Shown piece by piece: positions 9,108 through 16,248 of a stretch of DNA of 55,978 nucleotides (within the stretch, counting starts at the first letter, position 1; each line of letters begins with the position of its first letter). The translations under genes were made by a program, and so were the position numbers. This DNA is from JAISST01 sp050434145 (GTDB taxonomy: Bacteria > Fusobacteriota > Fusobacteriia > Fusobacteriales > Fusobacteriaceae): contig NZ_JBNPVX010000018.1 of assembly GCF_050434145.1 (NCBI RefSeq), positions 1 through 55,978 of the forward strand. Direction: 5' to 3'. The notes beneath the pieces are model-generated. The model was not told the origin of the DNA, did no database searches, and saw nothing but the letters and a program-made list of their open reading frames with translations.

Positions 9108-9206
9108 ATGAAAAAAGATAGTAAAATAGGGAAAATATTAGATTTTATAAATATTAATTTACGAGTATTACTTTTAGTTGTATATTATACAAACTTTATC
9201 AAATAA
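9108..9206 (+). CDS. Very small hydrophobic peptide
   Basis: 32 aa, ATG six bases after a TTAGGAG ribosome site that follows hairpin copy 4. The sequence is basic at the N-terminus (KKDSKIGK) with a hydrophobic centre (LRVLLLVVYY), too short for a full membrane helix by itself. The combination of hairpin, ribosome site and ORF mirrors the layout before the trbJ-like gene, which supports it being read. Confidence 0.35.
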   Translation: MKKDSKIGKILDFININLRVLLLVVYYTNFIK

Positions 9207-9258
9207 TCAAATTAATGAATCTATATGCTTAGTTTCATTGTTGATATAAAAAATTTAA

Positions 9259-9287
9259 AAAGCTTCTGACACGATGTCAGGAGGTTT
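9259..9287 (+). repeat. Hairpin repeat family, copy 5
   Basis: AAGCTTCTGACACGATGTCAGGAGG with flanks identical to copy 4, but the core has changed on both sides (CGGAC..GTCCG becomes CTGAC..GTCAG), so pairing is preserved. Located just before the start of the first T4SS block. Confidence 0.75.
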
Positions 9288-9307
9288 AAAAAATTAGGAG
9301 GTTTAAT

Positions 9308-10033
9308 ATGAGAAAAAAACTTTTAACATTGGGGATTTTTATTTTTATGTTTTCTAGCTCAATATTTGCTTTTGGCGGTTCATCTTCCAAGGGAATTTTA
9401 AAAATATTGACTAAAATCTATGATACTGAATTGGAAATACAACTGACTCAACTGGAACAGCTAGAAGCACAATTAACAGAAATGGAGAGCATGGCAGGGG
9501 CTTTAACAAGTAATCAATTAGTACAAATTCAGCAAGGGTTACAAGAAGTCATGGACATACAGAATTCTTTTGAAAGTACAATTAGCCAATATAGCGACTT
9601 TCAAAATCAATTTAAGGGAATCTATAATGATTTTAAAGATTTCAAAAATCTTTCACCTGACGAATATTTAAGCAAAGCTAATGACTTGCTTAGTAATTCC
9701 AAAAAAATCTATAAAGATGCAATGAAAATGGTCGGTATTTCTAGTCCTGACAAACTTGGAAGTGACGCAGCAAAAATTCAAACTATCATGAGAGCAGCCA
9801 ATACAGCAGAAGGACAAAAAGCTGTATTACAAGCCAGTACACAATTAGCAGCTCACCAACTGCAAACTCTAGGAGAACTAAGAACTCTAATGGGACAAAG
9901 CTTACAAGCTCAAAGTGCCTATATGCTGGAACAATCTCAGACTAAAGCAATAGAAATAGAAGCTGAAAAAGCATTTATGCAAGAAGACACTAAGGATTAC
10001 AGAGGATATAAAGTTAAGAGCATAAAAGATTAA
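9308..10033 (+). CDS. trbJ: TrbJ/VirB5-like T4SS protein
   Basis: 241 aa, strong TTAGGAGG site. N-terminal signal peptide (KKLLTLGIFIFMFSSSIFA, cut probably after FA). The mature protein is almost wholly helical and rich in Gln, with heptad-like LTQLEQLEAQLTEME and later KAVLQASTQLAAHQLQTLGELRTLM, as in TrbJ/VirB5 pilus-tip proteins. It opens the first T4SS block (trbJ-lipoprotein-trbL-traF). Its C-terminus KDYRGYKVKSIKD recurs almost exactly at the C-terminus of the next protein. Confidence 0.75.
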   Translation: MRKKLLTLGIFIFMFSSSIFAFGGSSSKGILKILTKIYDTELEIQLTQLEQLEAQLTEMESMAGALTSNQLVQIQQGLQEVMDIQNSFESTISQYSDFQNQFKGIYNDFKDFKNLSPDEYLSKANDLLSNSKKIYKDAMKMVGISSPDKLGSDAAKIQTIMRAANTAEGQKAVLQASTQLAAHQLQTLGELRTLMGQSLQAQSAYMLEQSQTKAIEIEAEKAFMQEDTKDYRGYKVKSIKD

Positions 10034-10052
10034 AGGTTGAAAAGGAGAAAAC

Positions 10053-10361
10053 ATGAAAAAATATTTGTCACTAATTATAATTATTATTCCATTATTGTAT
10101 AGTTGTAATAAAAACAAGCATTATAAATTATACACAGAATCTCAGAAAAAAGAAATTTTAAAAAAAATGCAAAATGGTGATAAAAAATCAAAATCATTAT
10201 ACTTAAAAATTTATTCAGACCTATCTTCGGCTATTGAAAAAGGTGATGAAATCGCATTAAAAGAATTAGATAAATGGGAGTCTCTCATATCAGAAAATTC
10301 TTTTATGAAAATAGATGAAAAAGATTATTCAAAATATAAAGTTAAAAGTATAAAAGACTAA
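10053..10361 (+). CDS. Small lipoprotein (TrbK/VirB7-position)
   Basis: 102 aa with AAAAGGAG upstream. The N-terminus KKYLSLIIIIIPLLYSC is a lipoprotein signal with a LYSC lipobox, so the mature protein starts at Cys18 and is membrane-anchored. Position between trbJ- and trbL-like genes matches the entry-exclusion lipoprotein TrbK or the VirB7 lipoprotein; sequence alone does not decide. It ends KDYSKYKVKSIKD, shared with the upstream protein. Confidence 0.65.
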   Translation: MKKYLSLIIIIIPLLYSCNKNKHYKLYTESQKKEILKKMQNGDKKSKSLYLKIYSDLSSAIEKGDEIALKELDKWESLISENSFMKIDEKDYSKYKVKSIKD

Positions 10362-10377
10362 AAAAGGGGTGATTTCT

Positions 10378-11934
10378 GTGGCAGATATGTCTATTCTATC
10401 TACAACAATGGAAAATTTTGTAAGTGCCTTAAAAGGAATGCCTGCTGCAATTAAACCTGCTGCTATGGGATTATTAGGTGCATTAACTATCATAGACTTA
10501 CTTTGGTCATATTTCAAAGAAGTGCTAGAAATTGATTGGATTAAATATTTAGTGAGAAAAGCTTTGTCAGTTGGATTAATTATGTATATAATCAATGATT
10601 ATGAAAACATTGTAAATAGTGTCTTAAAAGGATTTACTAAGCTAGGAGCTTTGGCTGTCCCTAGCTCTGGAGCTAGTTCATATATTGATAATCCAAGTTT
10701 GCTAATGACCAAAATTACAAATATTGGTGTTAGTATGTGGAATGCATCAAGTGGTCTAAAAGAAGGATTTCTTGCTGTAGCCCTTTTAGCCCCTTTGATT
10801 ATTGTTGGGGCTATATTATGTTTTCAAATAATAGTTTCTTATATAGAATTTTATTTCATGACTGGTTTTGCATTAATTTTTGTTCCTTTAGGGGCTATAG
10901 GAGTAGGTCAACAATATTTTTCTAATGTTTTTAAAGCTCTTATAGGATGTGCTGTCAAAATTGCAACAATACAAATAATTTTAGGTTTGGCTGAAGCGGC
11001 ACTAACTAGTGCGACAACTGTTAGCAAATTTGATTTTCAAGCTTCAATAGTCTTAATTCTAACCTATGCCATTGTAACATATATTATACTAAAAGTTCCA
11101 TCAATGGCATCATCTCTATTAACTGGCTCTCCTGCTATGAATGGAAACGATGTTGCCAAATTGCTTGCTGGTGCTGCTAAAACTGCTGGAATGGTCGGAG
11201 CTGCTGCTGTAGCTGGTGCTGTGACAGGTGGAATGAATGGTACTAAAAGTGGAGAATCTGTTGGAGGAAAAATTGGGAAAGGGACTTTTGGTGCTATTAG
11301 TGGAGCTATAGCTGGTGCTGGCAATGAGATGAAACATAATATTTTTGGTGGTGGTTCTCAAGGAACATTGGAAAGAGGTTCTGCTGGTGGAAAAGAAGCT
11401 GGAAGCCTATTTTCAAATATTGGTAAAAAAGAAAATTCAGATAATAATGAAAAAGCTAACTTTTATTCAAATAATAATTCTACATCAGGAAATAACAATA
11501 CTTCATCTAATAACAATAATAATTCTGATAAGAAGCAAGAAAATGAAGATGGTAAATCCAATAAAACTAATTCTTCACAAAATGAATCAAATAATTCAAA
11601 TTCAGCAACATCTAATTTTAGTTTAGCTGGTAGTGCTTTAAATCAAAATAATGCTTCAATTTTTAATGGGAAAGATGGTGCTAAAGGTGAACAAGGTATA
11701 AAAGGAAGTGATGGCAAAGAAGGTAGTCATGGAGAAAATGGAACAACAGGAGAACAGGGTAGAACTGGAGACACTGGCTCTTCTGGTGTACAAGGTGAAA
11801 AGGGTGAAAATGGAGATAGTAAATCTATATATAATTCAAACTTTTCTGATGTAAGCACAGCAAATACACAAACTGATAATACAGAAAATACGAGCTTTAA
11901 GAGAAACAAGGACTTAGATGATGAAGATAAATAA
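10378..11934 (+). CDS. virB6: TrbL/VirB6-like channel protein with collagen-like tail
   Basis: 518 aa. The GTG at 10378 lies eight bases from AAAAGGGG and is preferred over the GTG at 10369 that abuts it. Residues ~15-290 hold five or more transmembrane helices plus a Gly/Ala-rich segment, as in TrbL/VirB6, the inner-membrane channel subunit. Then comes a low-complexity Asn/Ser region and, at about residues 431-481, seventeen uninterrupted Gly-X-Y triplets (11668-11820), a collagen-like stretch. Such a tail is not part of the core family. The downstream peptidase gene overlaps its 3' end by 17 bases. Confidence 0.8.
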   Translation: MADMSILSTTMENFVSALKGMPAAIKPAAMGLLGALTIIDLLWSYFKEVLEIDWIKYLVRKALSVGLIMYIINDYENIVNSVLKGFTKLGALAVPSSGASSYIDNPSLLMTKITNIGVSMWNASSGLKEGFLAVALLAPLIIVGAILCFQIIVSYIEFYFMTGFALIFVPLGAIGVGQQYFSNVFKALIGCAVKIATIQIILGLAEAALTSATTVSKFDFQASIVLILTYAIVTYIILKVPSMASSLLTGSPAMNGNDVAKLLAGAAKTAGMVGAAAVAGAVTGGMNGTKSGESVGGKIGKGTFGAISGAIAGAGNEMKHNIFGGGSQGTLERGSAGGKEAGSLFSNIGKKENSDNNEKANFYSNNNSTSGNNNTSSNNNNNSDKKQENEDGKSNKTNSSQNESNNSNSATSNFSLAGSALNQNNASIFNGKDGAKGEQGIKGSDGKEGSHGENGTTGEQGRTGDTGSSGVQGEKGENGDSKSIYNSNFSDVSTANTQTDNTENTSFKRNKDLDDEDK

Positions 11935-12424
11935 AAAGCCTACTGTTATCTTTTCAACTATAATTATTTTCTTTTTTATTCTGCAAAGAATTGGAAGAAA
12001 TTACACTATCAATATTTCAAATAGTTTACCAAGAGGACTTTACAAATTAGAATCTCCACAGAATTTAAAAAAAGAAGATATTATTTTTTTTCCAATTCCC
12101 AATAATATTAGAGAATTATTAAGAGAAAGAAAATATATTTCTCCAGTCATAAACTCTTTTATGAAGAAAGTTGGTGCAGAATATGGTGATAAAATTCAAA
12201 TAAAAAATAATATACTTTATGTGAATGAAACTGCTTGGGGGTTGATGTTTACAAAAGATCCCAGAAACAATATTCTTCCTATTTTAACAATTGATGAGCT
12301 TACACCAGGATACGATGAAATATTACCTCTATCAAGTGCCTTGTATTCCTTTGATGGTAGATATTTTGGACCTATCAAGAGACAAGAAATTAAGTATAAA
12401 TGCATATTAATATTTGAATTTTAA
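11918..12424 (+). CDS. traF: TraF-type S26 signal peptidase (pilin maturation)
   Basis: 168 aa. An N-terminal membrane anchor (residues ~9-23) is followed by NISNSLPRGLY with the likely nucleophile Ser36, then FMKKVGAEYGD with the likely general base Lys83, and SFDGRYFGPIKRQEI, the late S26 block. This is the TraF group, which processes and cyclises TrbC-type pilins in RP4; the TrbC-like pilin is at 33060. Length matches TraF (~170-180 aa). It overlaps the virB6 gene, so translation is coupled. Confidence 0.85.
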   Translation: MMKINKKPTVIFSTIIIFFFILQRIGRNYTINISNSLPRGLYKLESPQNLKKEDIIFFPIPNNIRELLRERKYISPVINSFMKKVGAEYGDKIQIKNNILYVNETAWGLMFTKDPRNNILPILTIDELTPGYDEILPLSSALYSFDGRYFGPIKRQEIKYKCILIFEF

Positions 12425-12450
12425 AAGGGTGAAAATTTTTCCACCCTTTT
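12423..12450. terminator. Bidirectional terminator between traF and fic
   Basis: AAAAGGGTG...CACCCTTTT with a 10-nt AT loop lies between convergent genes and has A and T runs on both sides, so it can stop transcription from either direction. Confidence 0.75.
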
Positions 12451-13393
12451 ACCTTTCATATTCTACTTCTCTTTTTTTCATGGCTTTTTCTTTCTTAACT
12501 TCTTTTATATTAGGAGCTTTAAATAGTTTCTTTATTTCTTTTGTTATTACCAATTGATCTATATTATACACTTTAATTGCACCATGCATTATTTTATTAT
12601 TTCTCATAGTTACACAATTATCTAAAATATAGGGTTTTTCTCCATCTTTAATTTTAATACCTAACTTCTCAACATTCTTACTATCTATATAGGCATTTGT
12701 AGTGAAATTACTATCCTTGGTTTTATCTTTAAGACTATCACTATTTTTACCTGCCAGAATAGTACCAGTAATTGCATTGTAACTTTTTTGAAAATCTGCA
12801 ACTGGGTCGATATTTTTCTCAGGAACTTTTTCCATACCTTGAATCAATTTATCTGCAAGCACTTTAGGATTCAAAGTCAAATCTGACAATTCAATCATTT
12901 CTTTTTGTGTAAAATGCTCAAACGATAATTTATAACCTCTTTCCTCTGCTAATTCTCTTATAAATTCTCTTTGTGTTCTCCCATTACCTTCTCTAAATGG
13001 GTGTAAAGCATTCAAATCTAAAAGTGTTTCAGCTAATTTTAAAGACAATTCCTCGTTATTGTTTCCTATGAAATAATTGTTTTTCTTTATGTTATTAAAC
13101 ACATCTTCAGCATAGCCTTCTATATGAATAGCTCTACAGAATAATGAATTTCCTTTTGCTATATCAACATCTCTAACCTCACCAGCCCAAGAATAAGTAT
13201 CTTGAAATAAATACTTATGTATTTTTTTCAAATGTTGAAAATCAAAAGTTCTCTCTATTTTAGCATTATTATTTTCCAATTCTAAATATCTCAATGATGT
13301 ATTTCTTCTTTCAACTGCGGATAACTCTTCTTGTATTCTAATATTTAATTTATTTTTTAAGACAGTAGTATTAGGATATACATATTTGTCCAT
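12449..13393 (-). CDS. Fic-domain toxin (VbhT-like) with ArdC-like C-terminus
   Basis: 314 aa. The Fic motif HPFREGNGRT is at residues 131-140 (catalytic His131, then R142), preceded by a typical Fic N-lobe with FQDTYSWAGEVRDVDIAKG. Class I Fic proteins AMPylate targets and are held inactive by a small antitoxin, here encoded three bases upstream. Residues ~205-285 (GIKIKDGEKPYI...KVYNIDQL) resemble the ArdC N-terminal ssDNA-binding fold, also seen at 27381. No BID secretion domain is visible. AMPylation of topoisomerases is known for VbhT; the target here is unknown. Confidence 0.8.
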   Translation of the reverse strand: MDKYVYPNTTVLKNKLNIRIQEELSAVERRNTSLRYLELENNNAKIERTFDFQHLKKIHKYLFQDTYSWAGEVRDVDIAKGNSLFCRAIHIEGYAEDVFNNIKKNNYFIGNNNEELSLKLAETLLDLNALHPFREGNGRTQREFIRELAEERGYKLSFEHFTQKEMIELSDLTLNPKVLADKLIQGMEKVPEKNIDPVADFQKSYNAITGTILAGKNSDSLKDKTKDSNFTTNAYIDSKNVEKLGIKIKDGEKPYILDNCVTMRNNKIMHGAIKVYNIDQLVITKEIKKLFKAPNIKEVKKEKAMKKREVEYER

Positions 13394-13396
13394 AAA

Positions 13397-13561
13397 TTAA
13401 TCCTTCTTTTGGAATTCCTCTATATTTTTTTTAATGCATTCTTCAACAGTAATTTTGCCAGCAGCAACATCATATAATATTTGTTTTTCTTCTTCTGTCA
13501 TCATAAGACCTTCTAGTTCATTCATTTTTATTGCATTTTTCACACTTTCTTTAGTGTACAT
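13397..13561 (-). CDS. VbhA-like Fic antitoxin
   Basis: 54 aa, ATG at 13561 with AGAGGTG upstream; it ends three bases before fic, whose ribosome site (AAGAAGGA) lies in the antitoxin's last codons. The helix NAIKMNELEGLMMTEEE aligns with the inhibitory helix of VbhA, and the tail (VAAGKITVEECIKKNI) fits the second helix of that family. The usual inhibitory motif is [S/T]xxxE[G/N]; here the E-G pair is present (E17-G18) but the S/T position is Met13. Confidence 0.75.
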   Translation of the reverse strand: MYTKESVKNAIKMNELEGLMMTEEEKQILYDVAAGKITVEECIKKNIEEFQKKD

Positions 13562-13651
13562 AAAATCACCTCTTTATATGCTATAAAATCATATTTATTA
13601 TATCTTATTATACCATTTTTTACCATATTTTTCAAGCTTACAACTCTATTC

Positions 13652-14431
13652 TTATCTACTTCTAGGGCAATGTACACCTAACTTACTAGTACAAGAATAT
13701 TCGTCAGGACACCCTGAACATTTACTTCTATTTTTTTTACCACCACTGCCACCAAATAAGAATCCGAAAACAAGAGGTGCGATAACTAATATTACTATAA
13801 ATTTGATTATATTTCTAAGAACACTACTAAATCCATAAACATCAGTACAATATGAAATCAAATATATATCAGCTATGATAAAAGATAATAATATATAATC
13901 TTTTTTATCATGAAATTTCAATGATATCCAATGCTCAAGTCCGACAATAGCACTTAAAAAGCAAAATATTGCAAAAAAATCTATAAAAGTGTATTTTAAA
14001 ATTTCTACATTTAATGAGTTATATATATGCTCTCCTCCATATCTGATAAACGCATATCCAAATGGAGCGGCCAATAATAAAAAAAATGCAGCATAAACTT
14101 TAGGTTTTTCTTTAACTAATTTGAACAAATGTTTCAAAGAATATATCCCAGCAACAAAAATAGCTGCTACCATAAATTTTAACATCATTATTATTTTACT
14201 ACCTATATTAGAAAATACTTTACCCAAAATATAGCTTCCAACATTTTCATATCCTACATTACTAACACAATAAATAATGTAAATTATTAATGATACAATT
14301 ATTGTGATAAATACAGATAATCGCCTACTGATATTTTTCTTTTCTTTTAATAAGTCCAGCGATACAAGGTATATCGCAAATAATGCAGCAGCTCCCATAT
14401 ACTTCAATGCTTCAAATAAAGATTCTTTCAT
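13652..14431 (-). CDS. Polytopic membrane protein with C-terminal Cys cluster
   Basis: 259 aa. Six or seven hydrophobic helices occupy residues ~8-230. After the last helix there is a glycine-rich linker (FGFLFGGSGGKK) and a short tail with four cysteines in CSGCPDEYSC...HC, which could bind metal or form disulphides. I do not recognise the family. It stands alone on the minus strand between the fic pair and radC; cargo of unknown function. Confidence 0.55.
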   Translation of the reverse strand: MKESLFEALKYMGAAALFAIYLVSLDLLKEKKNISRRLSVFITIIVSLIIYIIYCVSNVGYENVGSYILGKVFSNIGSKIIMMLKFMVAAIFVAGIYSLKHLFKLVKEKPKVYAAFFLLLAAPFGYAFIRYGGEHIYNSLNVEILKYTFIDFFAIFCFLSAIVGLEHWISLKFHDKKDYILLSFIIADIYLISYCTDVYGFSSVLRNIIKFIVILVIAPLVFGFLFGGSGGKKNRSKCSGCPDEYSCTSKLGVHCPRSR

Positions 14432-14640
14432 GTCATTTCTCCTAAAAATTATTGTTTATATTTATATTATATCATAAAAATACTGTATTAATTAGGATTT
14501 TTCAAAAAAACTATAAAATTAATCATGTAATTTAAGTGACTAATGTTACTTAGGTACCTTAGAGAATTTTTTCTTTATTTGATAAAATCTTATAAATACA
14601 GAGTAAGTGACAAAGTCGCTTACTTACCTTTTACATTTTC

Positions 14641-14675
14641 CAAAGCTCCTGCCAACTTGGCAGAAGCTTTTTTTA
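14641..14675. terminator. Hairpin repeat family, copy 6 (terminator on + strand)
   Basis: AAAGCTCCTGCCAAC/TTGGCAGAAGC followed by seven T on the plus strand. Read on the minus strand it is the AAGCTTCTGCCAAGTTGGCAGGAGC form of the dispersed hairpin, downstream of radC. Confidence 0.65.
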
Positions 14676-14677
14676 TA

Positions 14678-14706
14678 AAACCTCCGGACATGATGTCCGA
14701 AGGTTT
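14678..14706 (-). repeat. Hairpin repeat family, copy 7
   Basis: On the minus strand AAACCTTCGGACATCATGTCCGGAGG, then TTTTATAAAAAAA; a near-perfect stem directly after the radC-like stop, probably its terminator. Confidence 0.65.
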
Positions 14707-14713
14707 AAATTTT

Positions 14714-15388
14714 TTAAATTAAAGCATTTTCTAAAAAGCTGTAACTATCTTCTTTAGTGATAATTAAATGGTCAACAAGGTTAACATCAAAGCTTTTTAA
14801 TGCTTTATACATTTTTTGTGTGACTTCAATATCTGAGTTTGAAGGCTTAAGTGATCCACTTGGGTGGTTATGTGCAAATATAATTCCTTTAGCATCATAT
14901 TTTAATACTTGTTTCATAATTTCTCTTGGGTATATTGAACTTCTTTCCAAAGTGCCCTCAAACAATACTTCACTTCCTAATATTTTGTTTTGTGAATCTA
15001 ACAATAAAATTACAAAATTCTCTCTGTCCTTAAAGGCAATATGTCCCCTTAAATAAGAAACTAAAGCATTTTTTCCTGTTGCTCTATCAAATTTTTTCAT
15101 AATAACCCTATCACGGTATAGTCTTGTTCCAATGTCTCCAATTATATTAAAAAATAATGCTCCATCTTCATCTATTCCTATAGATTTTAAATCTTCCTTA
15201 TCAGCCTTTACTAAATTGTCCAAATTATCAAATTTATCCATTAATTTATTGGCTAAATCATCGATATATTCCATAGTTTTAGATTTTAAAATATAACTTA
15301 AAATCATTTTTACCAAGTCAATATTTAATAACATTTTTTCACCACTAATTTCATATCTTGCTGCGATTTCTTCTCTAATTTCTAACAT
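14714..15388 (-). CDS. radC: RadC-like JAB/MPN-domain protein
   Basis: 224 aa. An N-terminal helix-hairpin-helix-like part (residues ~40-85) precedes the JAB domain, with the metal-binding AHNHPSGSLKPSNSDIEVTQ (HxHPSG...D) near residues 170-190 and the typical end VDHLIITKEDSYSFLE. RadC-like proteins are very common on integrative elements; a repair role is doubtful. The start has an AAGGAGTGATG site. Two tandem hairpins follow it. Confidence 0.8.
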   Translation of the reverse strand: MLEIREEIAARYEISGEKMLLNIDLVKMILSYILKSKTMEYIDDLANKLMDKFDNLDNLVKADKEDLKSIGIDEDGALFFNIIGDIGTRLYRDRVIMKKFDRATGKNALVSYLRGHIAFKDRENFVILLLDSQNKILGSEVLFEGTLERSSIYPREIMKQVLKYDAKGIIFAHNHPSGSLKPSNSDIEVTQKMYKALKSFDVNLVDHLIITKEDSYSFLENALI

Positions 15389-15576
15389 TTTTCATCACTC
15401 CTTAATTTTAATTTAAATTTTTAAGATAAATATTAAATATGTTTTTTAGGAGACCCCTTGGATCTTTTAATTGTTTTGTTGCTGTAAAATAATATTTAAA
15501 ATATTATTGACTTATAGTCATTTCTTAATTTTTTAAATTATTTAATTTCCAATGTTCTTTATATTAAAATGTTTTT
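15389..15576. other. Intergenic, nothing recognised
   Basis: AT-rich stretch between the radC-like start and the long palindrome. No ORF with a ribosome site seen on either strand. Confidence 0.4.
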
Positions 15577-15755
15577 CTATCGACCCTTTAATTTGAAAAA
15601 GCATATTTGAAATGAAAAAAAGTGGGCGTACCCACTAAATTACTCAGAGCCAAAAATAAAAAAATTTTATGGAGAAAATCGAAAGAAAAATTTTTTATTT
15701 TTCTTCACTTTTTTAAAGAATGGAAAATATGCTAAATTAAAGGTAAGGGCGATAG
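15577..15755. repeat. Long imperfect palindrome (about 180 nt)
   Basis: The outer arms at 15577-15609 and 15724-15755 are near-complementary (CTATCG...CCCTT, AATTT, AGCATATTT against AAATATGCT, AAATT, AAGGGCGATAG). Inside them AAAAAAGTG (to 15624) pairs with CACTTTTTT (15706-15714), and an inner pair of A/T arms (15652-15668 and 15686-15702) surrounds a GGAGAAAATCG-type loop. A separate small hairpin GTGGG-CGTA-CCCAC sits on the left side. The whole can fold into one rod-like structure. Function unknown. Confidence 0.7.
15614..15636 (-). terminator. Rho-independent terminator (minus strand)
   Basis: On the minus strand AGTGGG-TACG-CCCACT followed by seven T. It lies inside the long palindrome and would end a short minus-strand transcript covering its right arm and centre. 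Confidence 0.7.
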
Positions 15756-15801
15756 GATTTTAATATAAAGTGGAAATGATGAGAAAAGAGTTGCAGAGAA
15801 A

Positions 15802-15831
15802 TAAAAAAAGAGAAACCATTAGTAGTTTCTC
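15802..15831 (-). terminator. Terminator of the GHKL operon
   Basis: On the minus strand GAGAAACTACTAATGGTTTCTC then seven T. It follows the last small gene (15855) of the four-gene minus-strand operon. Confidence 0.8.
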
Positions 15832-15854
15832 CACATTTGTAATTATATCACAGA

Positions 15855-16010
15855 TTATTTATCTTTATTTTCACTATTATTTCCAGTGTTCTTTTTTAAA
15901 CCTTCAGTAAGGTTTCTAGTTTCAGCTGTAATATTCAAATCTGATCTAATGTCTTTTATTATAGGTTCAACATTGTTTTCAGAATTTTTATTATCATTAT
16001 TATTTGTCAT
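15855..16010 (-). CDS. Small Asn-rich hydrophilic protein
   Basis: 51 aa, preceded on the minus strand by GAGGAGTAAAA. Sequence begins MTNNNDNKNSENN and has a helical middle (IIKDIRSDLNITAETRNLTEGLKK) and a polar tail. Last gene of the operon 18827-15855, 25 bases after the similar small gene at 16036; a terminator follows. No family recognised. Confidence 0.5.
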   Translation of the reverse strand: MTNNNDNKNSENNVEPIIKDIRSDLNITAETRNLTEGLKKNTGNNSENKDK

Positions 16011-16035
16011 TTTTACTCCTCAAATTCATTATATT

Positions 16036-16239
16036 TTAGTTCTCATCTTCTTTTTTTTCCCATATATCGCCACCAATTCCCTCTAAACCAAATCGTATTT
16101 CAGCAGTTATTTTTGGTAATTCTGGTAGTTCATTTGCATCTGGTTTTCCTATTGGTTTACTTTCAGTATCTACACTAGGTTGTTCGTCACTTTTATTTGT
16201 TTCTTTTGGGACATTGTGATTTTCTTCATTATTTGACAT
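16036..16239 (-). CDS. Small disordered acidic protein
   Basis: 67 aa, start preceded by AGGAGGTC. The first ~35 residues are polar and acidic (MSNNEENHNVPKETNKSDEQ), followed by a Pro-rich PELPKITAEIRFGLEGIGGD segment. It starts nine bases after the membrane protein at 16249. Small size, operon position and its partner at 15855 suggest accessory subunits of the restriction/defence operon; nothing in the sequence proves this. Confidence 0.5.
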   Translation of the reverse strand: MSNNEENHNVPKETNKSDEQPSVDTESKPIGKPDANELPELPKITAEIRFGLEGIGGDIWEKKEDEN

Positions 16240-16248
16240 ATTGACCTC

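Larger units (their letters stand above)
14432..14713. other. Intergenic region with two tandem hairpins
   Basis: 282 bases without a gene between the membrane protein and the radC-like gene. Apart from the two hairpin repeats near its right end I see a small inverted element (AAGTGACTAATGTTACTTAGG / AAGTGACAAAGTCGCTTACTT) near 14530-14630 and nothing else. Confidence 0.5.

Noticed and set aside
11119..11361. Minus-strand Ser/Thr-rich ORF
   Set aside because: Mirror of the Gly/Ala-rich part of virB6; no start site and low complexity.
11345..11626. ORF of 93 aa in another frame of virB6
   Set aside because: It is a shadow of the Asn/Ser-rich repeat region and has no ribosome site.
15577..15755. 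Retron or group II intron
   Set aside because: No reverse transcriptase gene or YADD-type motif is in the window; the palindrome stands alone.
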